Notes under the pieces: model-generated | Database searches by the model: none | What the model was told of the DNA's origin: nothing | The model's input: the letters and a program-made list of their open reading frames with translations, nothing else | Source of the DNA: Synergistaceae bacterium UBA1358 | GTDB lineage: Bacteria > Synergistota > Synergistia > Synergistales > Synergistaceae | DNA length: 27,412 bases | NCBI GenBank assembly: GCA_002306075.1 | Contig: DBRW01000006.1 | Location: 1 to 27,412, forward strand | Reading direction: 5' to 3' | Made by a program: the position numbers and the translations under genes | In this document: in pieces, positions 14,715 through 21,692 of the stretch | Layout: each line of letters starts with the position of its first letter | How positions within the stretch are numbered: position 1 is the first letter of the stretch

Positions 14715-16510
14715 TGGAAATAGTATCTGTCGCGGTCCCGGGACCGTGGTGGACTGACCTCTCATATACGCACGGGTATCCCCTTCCTCCCGGGATAAGG
14801 GTGAGGATCCCTCTGGGCGCTTCTTCGAGAGTGGGGCTCACAGCCGTTGCCGAAGAGCCGGAAAACTCCGTACGCCCCGATGACATTAAAGAGATAATCG
14901 ATGTGATAGACCGCCTGCCCCCTTTGCCCGATGAACTCTGGAGGACGATATGCTGGTTCGCAAAGACCTGGTTCATAGGCAAGGGGATGGCCGCGAAGGC
15001 ACTTCTTCCGGTGCCCTTCCTGGCAGGTGAGCCGCTTGAGGAGGTCTGTCCGGGACCGCGCACAGGCTCTTCGTCCGTAAGATATGTTTACGAACCGAGG
15101 GACTCAGACAGGATGGCGGTCTACCGGGACATCCTCACAGCGTCGGAAGCACCTCTTCTTGCACTGTTTCCCGAACTTTCGGCCGCAAAAAAATTTTGGG
15201 ATATGCTGCCCGCTCCTGTCAAAGAGGAGGGCGTCCTTTGGCCGGACCTTTCTAAGGGAAAGCAGTGGGATTTCTGGAAGAGGTCGCGAAAAGGCGAGAT
15301 CAGGTTCGCAGTAGGGTGTCAGACGGCGTCTTTCATCCCCATCTCCGGACTCTCGACGATAATAGTTGACGAGGAGAACAGCGGCGCATGGAAGACGCAG
15401 AAGCATCCGCTGTTCCACCACAGGAGCGTACTGGCTGCTCGCGCCGGATTCGCGAAAGCGGATCTGGTCCTGGGGGGCAGGATGCCCTCTGCGAAGGTCT
15501 TCCTTCAGATCGGCAGGGATAACGTACGCAGCAGGATCAGGGACAGACTGATCTTCGTTGATATGAGGGACGCATCTTCATACTCCTCCGACGGGATCAA
15601 AGACAGGCTCCCCATAAGCAGGCCCTTGATAAGGGAGACCAGGAACAGCCTTGAAAAGGGCAGATGGGTATTCTGGATCCTGGACCGGAAGGGATATGCG
15701 GGGGAGATATTCTGCGAAGACTGCGGTTCGCCTGTCCGCTGTCCGAAATGCGGGGGCGTGATGAGATGGGAAGACAAGACCGGAAGGCTCAGGTGCCTTG
15801 ACTGCGGCAGCGTAGAGCCTGTGCCGGAAAAATGTCCTACCTGCGGAGGGCCGTTCCTTGAGGGGCAGAGGCCCGGGCTCGAGGCGCTCGAGAAACATGC
15901 GCGAAGCTTATTCGGGAGAGACGGGATCATCCTGTTCAGCGATGACGGAACTAAGATCCCTTCAGCTGCATCCATAATGAAAAATTATCCGGAAGCGGGT
16001 ATCATACTGGGGACCAGGAAGATACTCTCTCTGACCGATGACATATCGCCCGGTACTGTCGGATGGATAGATGCGGATGCCGAAGCGAGAGTCGAAGAGT
16101 ATGACGCCAAAGCGAGAGCATTCTCCCTGATGTGGGAATCGGCGTGGAGGGGAGAATCTCCGGACAGCAGAAAGATAGTCATACAGAGCAGAAGACCGGA
16201 AAAAAACTGGCAGCAGACCCTGGGTATAGGCTGGGGACACTTCTGGGAGCGGGAGCTTCAGGAACGCATGGAGTGGGAACTTCCTCCCTTCGTGCCGATG
16301 CTGAAGATAGACATCCCGGCCTTTAAGCGCAAACAGCTGGCTGAAGATCTGGAGCAGGCCGGATTCGATTACTGGGAGTCTGAGGACAGGTCGGATACTA
16401 TCTGGGTAAGGACAAAAAAATTCGATGCCCTGAGAAAGACGATCGCGCCGTACTTCGATATAAAAAACACAAGATCCGGGATCCCCAGGATAACCATAAA
16501 ACTTGACTGA
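14714..16510 (+). CDS. priA: PriA-like primosomal protein N', helicase motifs lost
   Basis: This is recognised as PriA by position after coaBC, by the N-terminal DNA-binding part, and by the complete zinc-binding block: cysteine pairs 334/337, 343/346, 361/364 and 374/377. PriA reloads the replisome at broken forks. The protein has only 598 residues, against about 730-800 usually. The Walker A loop is absent where expected (near residues 123-145), DEEH has become DEEN (219-222), GSATPS has become GGRMPS (254-259), GTQM-AKG has become GTRKILSL (433-440), and the QVAGRAGR motif is gone, with 'ESAWRGES' near 475-482 in its place. It is therefore unlikely to hydrolyse ATP. The frame is intact, so it is not a pseudogene. 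The start ATG overlaps the coaBC stop (TAATG). Confidence 0.87.
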   Translation: MEIVSVAVPGPWWTDLSYTHGYPLPPGIRVRIPLGASSRVGLTAVAEEPENSVRPDDIKEIIDVIDRLPPLPDELWRTICWFAKTWFIGKGMAAKALLPVPFLAGEPLEEVCPGPRTGSSSVRYVYEPRDSDRMAVYRDILTASEAPLLALFPELSAAKKFWDMLPAPVKEEGVLWPDLSKGKQWDFWKRSRKGEIRFAVGCQTASFIPISGLSTIIVDEENSGAWKTQKHPLFHHRSVLAARAGFAKADLVLGGRMPSAKVFLQIGRDNVRSRIRDRLIFVDMRDASSYSSDGIKDRLPISRPLIRETRNSLEKGRWVFWILDRKGYAGEIFCEDCGSPVRCPKCGGVMRWEDKTGRLRCLDCGSVEPVPEKCPTCGGPFLEGQRPGLEALEKHARSLFGRDGIILFSDDGTKIPSAASIMKNYPEAGIILGTRKILSLTDDISPGTVGWIDADAEARVEEYDAKARAFSLMWESAWRGESPDSRKIVIQSRRPEKNWQQTLGIGWGHFWERELQERMEWELPPFVPMLKIDIPAFKRKQLAEDLEQAGFDYWESEDRSDTIWVRTKKFDALRKTIAPYFDIKNTRSGIPRITIKLD

Positions 16511-16573
16511 GAGAAGATATAATAATCACATGGCATGGTATGGCACAAGCCATATGCCGGCAAGGAGAACAAA

Positions 16574-17890
16574 ATGGCAATAATAGCGATAGTCGGAAGG
16601 CCGAATGTAGGCAAATCATCCATATTCAACAGAATGGTCGGAAGGAGAGCCGCGATAGTAGACGATCAGCCCGGTGTGACGCGCGACAGGATCTACGGTG
16701 AAGCGGAATGGGCCGGCAGAAGATTTTATGTCGTGGACACCGGAGGGATAATGTCGGAAGTCGACCATCCTTTCATGGATCTTATCGCGAAGCAGGTCGA
16801 CCTTGCGCTTGACGAGAGCAGCGCGGTCATTTTCGTGATCGACGGCCGTCAGGGCATAACACCGATGGATCAGGATATCGCGCTCAAGCTGAGGAAGAGC
16901 GGCAAGCCCGTCATAGTTGCGATGAACAAACTCGACAACCAAAGACAGGAAGACGAGATGCTCTATGAGGCATACTCACTCGGATTTGACACGGTTATAG
17001 CAACGAGCGCAGAGCACAACACCGGTTTCGACGAGATTTTCGATGCTGTCGTGTCGAAGCTTCCGCCCGAGGATATCGAATCCGAGGAAGACGACATCAG
17101 GGTCGCGATAGTCGGGAGGCCCAACGTAGGAAAATCAAGCCTGCTCAATTCGATAGCGGGTGAAGAGCGTTCGATGGTCAGCGACATCGCCGGTACGACG
17201 CGCGATGTGGTGGACTCCCTGATCGAGAGCGACGGTGTAAAGATGAGATTCCTCGATACAGCGGGGCTCAGAAGAAAGAGCAGGGTCAACACAGACCTGG
17301 AATATTACTCAAACGTCAGGACATACCAGGCTATTGACAGATGCCATGTGGCACTCGTCCTCCTTGACGCGCAGGACCCGGTCACCGAGCAGGACAAAAG
17401 GCTGATAGGACAGGTCCTTGAAAGAGGAAAGGGACTCATAATCGTCGTCAACAAGTGGGACCTTGCCCCGAAGGAAGAAAAGGTCGGCGACAGGATGACA
17501 GAGCTTCTCAAAGAAGAGCTGCCTTTTGCGTCGCATGCGCCAAGGATATTTATTTCCGCACATTCGGGAAGGAGCATATCCAAGATCCCCGACCTTATCA
17601 TGAAAGTCGAGGAAAACAGGAGGCGGAGGATCCCGACATCAGAGCTCAACAGGCTCGTAAAGGAGACCCTGATCTTTGAAAGGATGCCCGGGGACGGCAA
17701 GGGCCACAGCCTTAAGATCTACTACTGCACACAGGCTGACGGAGCTCCCCCCGCGTTCATATTCTTTGTGAACGATCCGGAGCTCAGCTCCAAGTCGTTC
17801 AGAAGGCATCTTGAGAACCTTCTGAGATCGATGGCGGACTTTTCGGGGGTACCGATAAAGATTTTTATGCGCGCCAGGACCGAAAACTGA
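16574..17890 (+). CDS. der: Ribosome biogenesis GTPase Der (EngA)
   Basis: Der is a tandem GTPase needed for 50S subunit assembly. The 438-residue protein has two G domains, with P-loops GRPNVGKSS at residues 8-16 and 181-189. 'PGVTRDR', 'DTGG' and 'NKLD' belong to the first, and 'AGTTRDVVDS', 'DTAGLRRKSRV' and 'NKWD' to the second. A KH-like C-terminal domain follows, containing 'LKIYYCTQADGAPPAFIFFVND'. ATG 16574 follows AAGGAG (16562-16567). A perfect TATAAT at 16518-16523 lies in the 63-base gap after priA but has no good -35, so a separate promoter is only possible. Confidence 0.96.
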   Translation: MAIIAIVGRPNVGKSSIFNRMVGRRAAIVDDQPGVTRDRIYGEAEWAGRRFYVVDTGGIMSEVDHPFMDLIAKQVDLALDESSAVIFVIDGRQGITPMDQDIALKLRKSGKPVIVAMNKLDNQRQEDEMLYEAYSLGFDTVIATSAEHNTGFDEIFDAVVSKLPPEDIESEEDDIRVAIVGRPNVGKSSLLNSIAGEERSMVSDIAGTTRDVVDSLIESDGVKMRFLDTAGLRRKSRVNTDLEYYSNVRTYQAIDRCHVALVLLDAQDPVTEQDKRLIGQVLERGKGLIIVVNKWDLAPKEEKVGDRMTELLKEELPFASHAPRIFISAHSGRSISKIPDLIMKVEENRRRRIPTSELNRLVKETLIFERMPGDGKGHSLKIYYCTQADGAPPAFIFFVNDPELSSKSFRRHLENLLRSMADFSGVPIKIFMRARTEN

Positions 17891-17909
17891 CCTATTTGCC
17901 CAAAAGTAC

Positions 17910-17938
17910 TTGACCTGAGCGGGTTTTATCGGTATAAA
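17910..17938 (+). promoter_or_regulatory. Strong sigma-70 promoter of hup
   Basis: TTGACC (17910-17915) and TATAAA (17933-17938) are 17 bases apart and each has five of six consensus positions. Transcription should begin near 17945, directly at the base of an inverted repeat (17944-17966). The spacing and placement fit a highly expressed single gene. Confidence 0.85.
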
Positions 17939-17943
17939 TGCTA

Positions 17944-17966
17944 TTGAACTGCACTAGCAGTGTCAA
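17944..17966 (+). promoter_or_regulatory. Stem-loop in the hup leader
   Basis: Arms 17944-17952 and 17957-17966 (TTGAACTGC and GCAGTGTCAA) form nine pairs with one bulged base around the loop ACTA. It starts at the predicted first bases of the mRNA and ends 7 bases before the AGGAGG ribosome-binding site. It could be a 5' stabilising hairpin or, as DNA, an operator at the start site. Confidence 0.5.
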
Positions 17967-17988
17967 TCTTGTTAGGAGGTGGCAGAAG

Positions 17989-18279
17989 GTGACAAAAACA
18001 GATCTCGTCAACGCCGTAGCAAAGTCTGTCGAAGGTATAACCAAGAAGAAGGCTGCCGAAGTAGTCGACGCAGTATTTGCAGGCATCCACGGATCCCTTA
18101 AGAAGGAAGACAAGGTCCAGATCGTAGGATTCGGCACATTTGAAGTCCAGAAGAGGGCAGCACGTCAGGGCCGTAATCCTCAGGATCCCAAAAAAGTCAT
18201 CCAGATCCCTGCAAAGAAAGTCCCCGTCTTCCGTGCAGGCAAAGCACTCAAAGAGGCGGTCAACAGCAAGAAGAAGTAG
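17989..18279 (+). CDS. hup: DNA-binding protein HU
   Basis: HU is the small, abundant, dimeric nucleoid protein that bends and compacts DNA. The 96-residue product begins 'TKTDLVNAVAKSVEGITKKKAAEVVDAVF', has the central 'GFGTFEVQKRAARQGRNPQDPKKVIQIPA' arm region whose proline intercalates in DNA, and ends 'VFRAGKALKEAVNSKKK'. The start is GTG 17989, 9 bases after AGGAGG (17974-17979); the upstream ATG at 17938 overlaps the -10 box and cannot be the start. It is a single-gene unit with its own promoter and terminator. Confidence 0.96.
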   Translation: MTKTDLVNAVAKSVEGITKKKAAEVVDAVFAGIHGSLKKEDKVQIVGFGTFEVQKRAARQGRNPQDPKKVIQIPAKKVPVFRAGKALKEAVNSKKK

Positions 18280-18308
18280 TATTTATTCTTTAGCTTTTTT
18301 GGTCAATG

Positions 18309-18339
18309 AAAAATCCCAACGATCAAGTTGGGATTTTTT
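18309..18339 (+). terminator. Rho-independent terminator of hup
   Basis: AAATCCCAAC (18311-18320) pairs perfectly with GTTGGGATTT (18327-18336) around the loop GATCAA. The stem runs into a six-T tract, preceded by a matching A-run on the other arm, so it may also work in reverse. Confidence 0.9.
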
Positions 18340-18351
18340 CGTTTGCGGCAC

Positions 18352-18380
18352 TTGACCAAACGCCTGTCGCGGGTTATTAT
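18352..18380 (+). promoter_or_regulatory. Promoter of tRNA-Pro
   Basis: TTGACC (18352-18357) and TATTAT (18375-18380) are separated by 17 bases. The predicted start near 18387 gives a leader of about 10 bases before the mature tRNA. The -35 region shares the 8-mer ACTTGACC with the hup promoter. Confidence 0.75.
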
Positions 18381-18396
18381 ACTCCGTGCTTACTTA

Positions 18397-18474
18397 CGGG
18401 ATGTAGCGCAGTCTGGCTAGCGTACCTGCATGGGGTGCAGGTGGTCGGAGGTTCAAATCCTCTCATCCCGACCA
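18397..18474 (+). tRNA. tRNA-Pro (anticodon GGG)
   Basis: The 78 bases fold as a full cloverleaf: acceptor CGGGATG/CATCCCG (7 bp), D stem GCGC/GCGT, anticodon stem CCTGC/GCAGG with loop ATGGGGT (anticodon GGG at 18432-18434), a 5-base variable loop, and T stem GGAGG/CCTCT around TTCAAAT. The 3' CCA (18472-18474) is encoded. The anticodon GGG reads CCC and CCU proline codons. The gene stands alone, with its own promoter and terminator. Confidence 0.96.
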
Positions 18475-18482
18475 GAAGATAC

Positions 18483-18519
18483 AGGGGTTTCCGTTTATCA
18501 TGGAAGCCCCTTTGTTTTT
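18483..18519 (+). terminator. Terminator of the tRNA-Pro unit
   Basis: AGGGGTTTCC (18483-18492) pairs with GGAAGCCCCT (18502-18511), one pair being G-T, around a 9-base loop, and is followed by TTGTTTTT. It begins 9 bases after the tRNA CCA end. Confidence 0.85.
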
Positions 18520-18591
18520 GTAAAAATTGGTTTAATATAAACAGACTACATAATGGTACGTATCGAAAATTCAAAATAAAAGGAATATGAG

Positions 18592-19440
18592 ATGGCCAGA
18601 ATACCCAACTTTATACACAACACCGAAATAGGGCAGAATTTCCTCATCGATCATTCGATCGTGGACTTTATGATCGCGAGGGCGAAGCTGACCCCGGAGG
18701 ACAGGGTCCTTGAGATAGGGCCCGGCGAGGGTATCCTCACAGAGGGGCTCCTTTCGACCGAATGTTCGGGGATATGCACCGTGGAGCTTGACACGAGGCT
18801 AAAACACGCGATAGAGATGCTGGCCATAAAAGACAGCAGACTGCATCCCCTCTGGGGAGACGCAGTGCAGTTCGATTACGAAAATGAACTTCCCTGGATG
18901 CCAAACAGGGTTATTGCCAACCTGCCCTACCACATCACCACGCCGCTTCTGTGGGTCTTTCTGGAAAAACTGGTCCCGCACGGACTTGACTACATGCTTC
19001 TGATGGTACAGCTCGAATCGGCTCAGAGAATAACGTCACCCCACGGGCATCGGGAACGTTCGCCCCTCGGGATAACAGTCGAGGCGATGGGAACGTCCGC
19101 GATACTGAGGAACGTTCCTCCATCCGCATTCAGGCCTCAGCCCAGGGTAAATTCATGCATCATTGAGATAAAAATCGAAAAAGAAAAGGAGCTGGCGACG
19201 GACAGGACATGGAGGGGCCTTCTGGCAAGGTCCTTCGCACAGAGAAGGAAGACGCTTGCGAACAACTGGATCGCGGGCTACACTGAGATGGACCGCGAGA
19301 AGGCCATGGAGATACTCGAGAGGAACGGCCTCAAAACGACTGCGAGGGCGGAGGAAATTTCGCTGGATGTCTGGAAGAAGCTCGCAAAGGAGCCCGAATT
19401 TTATCTCAGGCCCAAGGCTCAGAGGGAGGAGAGAATATGA
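18592..19440 (+). CDS. rsmA: 16S rRNA dimethyladenosine transferase RsmA (KsgA)
   Basis: RsmA dimethylates two adjacent adenosines near the 3' end of 16S rRNA (A1518 and A1519 in E. coli numbering) late in 30S assembly. The 282-residue protein shows 'IGQNFLID' near residues 13-20, the SAM-binding 'VLEIGPGEGILTEGL', the catalytic NLPY (110-113) with 'HITTPLLW', and the C-terminal 'ARSFAQRRKTLANN'. ATG 18592 follows AAAAGGAATATGAG. The 72 bases upstream include an A/T-rich stretch with only a weak promoter-like pair. The stop overlaps the trmB start, so the two RNA methyltransferases are coupled. Confidence 0.95.
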   Translation: MARIPNFIHNTEIGQNFLIDHSIVDFMIARAKLTPEDRVLEIGPGEGILTEGLLSTECSGICTVELDTRLKHAIEMLAIKDSRLHPLWGDAVQFDYENELPWMPNRVIANLPYHITTPLLWVFLEKLVPHGLDYMLLMVQLESAQRITSPHGHRERSPLGITVEAMGTSAILRNVPPSAFRPQPRVNSCIIEIKIEKEKELATDRTWRGLLARSFAQRRKTLANNWIAGYTEMDREKAMEILERNGLKTTARAEEISLDVWKKLAKEPEFYLRPKAQREERI

Positions 19441-20378
19441 TCTGGGAACTTAACAGGATCATAGTGGACGAGAACACGGACCTGCCGGTCGATTGGAGAT
19501 CGACGTCCCCCTCGGGCAGGGTCTTCGTTGAGATAGGGTTCGGGAACGGAGAGTTTCTCGAGTACCTGGCAAAGACATATCCGGATGTTCTTATCGTCGG
19601 TATAGAGGTATCACAGTGGTGTGCGGCAAAGGGAGCAAGACGGGCCCTTTCGGCAGGCCTTGATAATGTTCGCATCATGCACGGAGATGCGCGTTTCCTT
19701 CTCAGGAACTGTTTCGCCCCCGAGTCGGCCGAGAGGGTATATATGAATTTTCCCTGTCCGTGGCCAAAGACGAGGCATGCTTCGAGGAGGGTCACAGTTC
19801 CCGGTTTTGCCGACCTCATGGCATACCTGATCGCGCCGGGGGGATACTTCGAGCTGGCGACGGACGTTGAATGGTATGCGACGGAGACGGCCGGGACTTT
19901 CTCGTCTTCGCCGTATTTTGAGGCGGGGCCGATAGAGAAGGACCCCAGAAGGCCCTATCTCACAAAATATGAGAGAAAATGGAAAGCCATGGGAAAGAAC
20001 ACATGGCGCCTTACTTTGCACAAAAGAGCGGCATATGACGTTAAAAACATAGAATTTGAGAACTGGCCTACTGAGATGGAGTGTGAATGCGAAATGAAAC
20101 TTGAGGATCTGCTCGCCGGACTAAAGAACGCGGAAGGAAAAGGAGTGGGCGGAAAGGGACACTGGGTCTTCAGGGAGACGTTCATTTCGGATTCCGGTGT
20201 GGGGCTGATCCTTGTAATAACAGCCGACGACGGTTTTGAACAGCACTTCTATCTGAAGGTCATACCGGGCAGCCGCGGCTATAAGATAAAGGTAGATTCG
20301 GTGGGACATCCCTACAGGACGCCTGCCATGCGCGCGGCCCTGCGCCATGTGCTTGACAGGGCCGAGGGCAGGATCTGA
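19437..20378 (+). CDS. trmB: tRNA (guanine46-N7)-methyltransferase TrmB with C-terminal extension
   Basis: TrmB methylates N7 of G46 in the variable loop of many tRNAs using SAM. The catalytic domain shows 'VEIGFGNGEFLEYLA' (residues 31-45), 'GIEVSQWCAAKGA', and the hallmark 'PWPKTRH' (108-114), with the C-terminal catalytic element 'TKYERKWKAMGKNTWRLTLHKR'. At 313 residues the protein is about 100 longer than most bacterial TrmB. The extra part, from about residue 205, includes 'WVFRETFISDS', 'FEQHFYLKVIPGS' and 'VGHPYRTPAMRAALRHVL'. Longer C-terminal regions are known in TrmB of thermophiles such as Aquifex. The ATG overlaps the rsmA stop. The gene converges on an MFS gene 20 bases away. 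Confidence 0.92.
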   Translation: MIWELNRIIVDENTDLPVDWRSTSPSGRVFVEIGFGNGEFLEYLAKTYPDVLIVGIEVSQWCAAKGARRALSAGLDNVRIMHGDARFLLRNCFAPESAERVYMNFPCPWPKTRHASRRVTVPGFADLMAYLIAPGGYFELATDVEWYATETAGTFSSSPYFEAGPIEKDPRRPYLTKYERKWKAMGKNTWRLTLHKRAAYDVKNIEFENWPTEMECECEMKLEDLLAGLKNAEGKGVGGKGHWVFRETFISDSGVGLILVITADDGFEQHFYLKVIPGSRGYKIKVDSVGHPYRTPAMRAALRHVLDRAEGRI

Positions 20379-20398
20379 ACTTAGTCCTGTTTATTACA

Positions 20399-21604
20399 CT
20401 AAATCCCTCTTTTTGACAGGATCATTTTTCCCGTATACCATGCCGTGACTGCCCATGGAAGAAAAGCCACGATCTGAAGAGTTTTCTCCAGCCCTATGAT
20501 GTCGGCGGAGAAGCCGACCGGTGTCGTAAAGAGGTTCGCGATGCCCCACGAGACTCCCATTGCAAGGGAACTGGCGGAGCTGCGGGAAGCGGGGCATTTT
20601 TTCTGTGCCATCGCAGTCGTGACTGAATTGCTTGCCTGTAGAAGGGCGAAACCCAAAACGAGCGCGGCGACGGAGAGGGCTCCGCTCGTGTGGAACCCAG
20701 CGATCAGAAAGATCGGCGAAAGGCCCATCGTCCAGAGCATGACCTTTTCGTCGCCTGTCGAATCTGCGAGCCTGCCTCCGATTATGCCTGCCAGTGTGCA
20801 CGCCATAGTTATCACAAAGAGGAGCATACCGCCTTTGGCAATGCTTCCTCCCTTTATCACAACGAGCATGGGCAGGAAAAGCTTTATCCCCTGAAGCGTC
20901 GCATCTCTTACTGTCGCTGCGAATACTATGGGAGAGATCTTCTGCATGATGCCCCCCATGTTCGAGAAAAATCCCCGAAAGTCTGCCTTTTCTTTTGTGA
21001 TGTTCTCAGCCTTCTGATCCGAAACGACCCTTTTCCAGATGTACAGACATATGATGAAGGCCGGGATCAGAACGATCGGAAACATATTTTTACCGATGAG
21101 GGATATCAGGAATACTACATAGACGGGACCTACCGCGCTGCCGAAACTCCCGCATGCCGCGAAGAGCGCTATGAAAAGGGCGAGGTCCTTGCTTTTTGCA
21201 GACGATCCCGTACGTCCGAGACCCTGCGGATGGAACGAGGCTGTGCCCATGCTCATAAGTCCGACCAACAAAAAGGCGATCGCATAATTGGGGGAAATGG
21301 GCAAAAGACATGCCCCGGCGATGCTCAGCATCGGGGCCCATACCGCGAGCCAGGGCCTTTTCTGTCTGTCCGCCAGATATCCGGCTATCGGCTGGCCGAA
21401 AAGGTTCGTCAGCCCGAAAACGGCATTCAGGATCCCCGCCTGGCTCAAAGATATCGATATGGAGCTGACAAGCATTGGTATAATTGTGGGCAAAGACGTT
21501 GAGTGCATGTCGTTCATAAAATGAAGGAAAGAACAACCGAGGAGGCTTTTTCTGTCGCTTTGTTCTTCTGGCGTCATCAGAGATTCGTTGTAGTCATGCG
21601 GCAT
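20399..21604 (-). CDS. MFS transporter, fosmidomycin-resistance (Fsr)-like
   Basis: This 401-residue major facilitator protein has about 12 predicted membrane segments and probably exports a small molecule. The N-terminal 'LLGCSFLHFMNDMHSTSLPTIIPML' and the motif-A equivalent 'GQPIAGYLADRQKRPWLAV' near residues 70-88, plus 'MGTASFHPQGLGRTG', resemble the Fsr family. The second half has its own motif-A-like 'GGRLADSTGDEKV'. ATG 21604 has GGGGGG 6 bases upstream on the minus strand. It is divergent from rsmD over an 88-base gap with overlapping candidate promoters. Substrate cannot be assigned; drug or metabolite efflux is an inference from the family. Confidence 0.85.
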   Translation of the reverse strand: MPHDYNESLMTPEEQSDRKSLLGCSFLHFMNDMHSTSLPTIIPMLVSSISISLSQAGILNAVFGLTNLFGQPIAGYLADRQKRPWLAVWAPMLSIAGACLLPISPNYAIAFLLVGLMSMGTASFHPQGLGRTGSSAKSKDLALFIALFAACGSFGSAVGPVYVVFLISLIGKNMFPIVLIPAFIICLYIWKRVVSDQKAENITKEKADFRGFFSNMGGIMQKISPIVFAATVRDATLQGIKLFLPMLVVIKGGSIAKGGMLLFVITMACTLAGIIGGRLADSTGDEKVMLWTMGLSPIFLIAGFHTSGALSVAALVLGFALLQASNSVTTAMAQKKCPASRSSASSLAMGVSWGIANLFTTPVGFSADIIGLEKTLQIVAFLPWAVTAWYTGKMILSKRGI

Positions 21605-21616
21605 GATCTGCCCCCC

Positions 21617-21652
21617 ATGTTCGTATACACTTTTGATGTTCGATATTATACT
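21617..21652. promoter_or_regulatory. Overlapping divergent promoters with ATGTTCG repeats
   Basis: For rsmD, TATACA (21624-21629) and TATACT (21647-21652) are 17 bases apart. On the minus strand a perfect TATAAT for the MFS gene occupies 21650-21645, with only a weak -35 (ATCGAT, 21673-21668). Two direct copies of ATGTTCG lie at 21617-21623 and 21636-21642, 19 bases apart, over the expected start of the MFS transcript. They may bind a local regulator. Confidence 0.35.
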
Positions 21653-21692
21653 CTCTTTATGTCATTAATCGATGGAACAGGGTGGAACTTAA

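Noticed and set aside
14714..16510. priA as a pseudogene
   Set aside because: The frame is uninterrupted over 598 codons, coupled to coaBC, and keeps all eight zinc cysteines; loss of motifs looks like specialisation, not decay.
18306..18590. 94-codon frame across the hup terminator and the tRNA
   Set aside because: It reads through a terminator, a promoter and a complete tRNA gene, so it is not coding.
20690..21502. 270-codon plus-strand frame opposite the MFS gene
   Set aside because: The minus-strand protein has clear membrane segments and MFS motifs; the opposite frame gives a charged, cysteine-rich product without similarity.
21503..21692. Frameshifted N-terminus of rsmD
   Set aside because: I read the upstream frames and found no arginine/glycine-rich RsmD start, and this DNA is already used by the MFS start and the shared promoter region.
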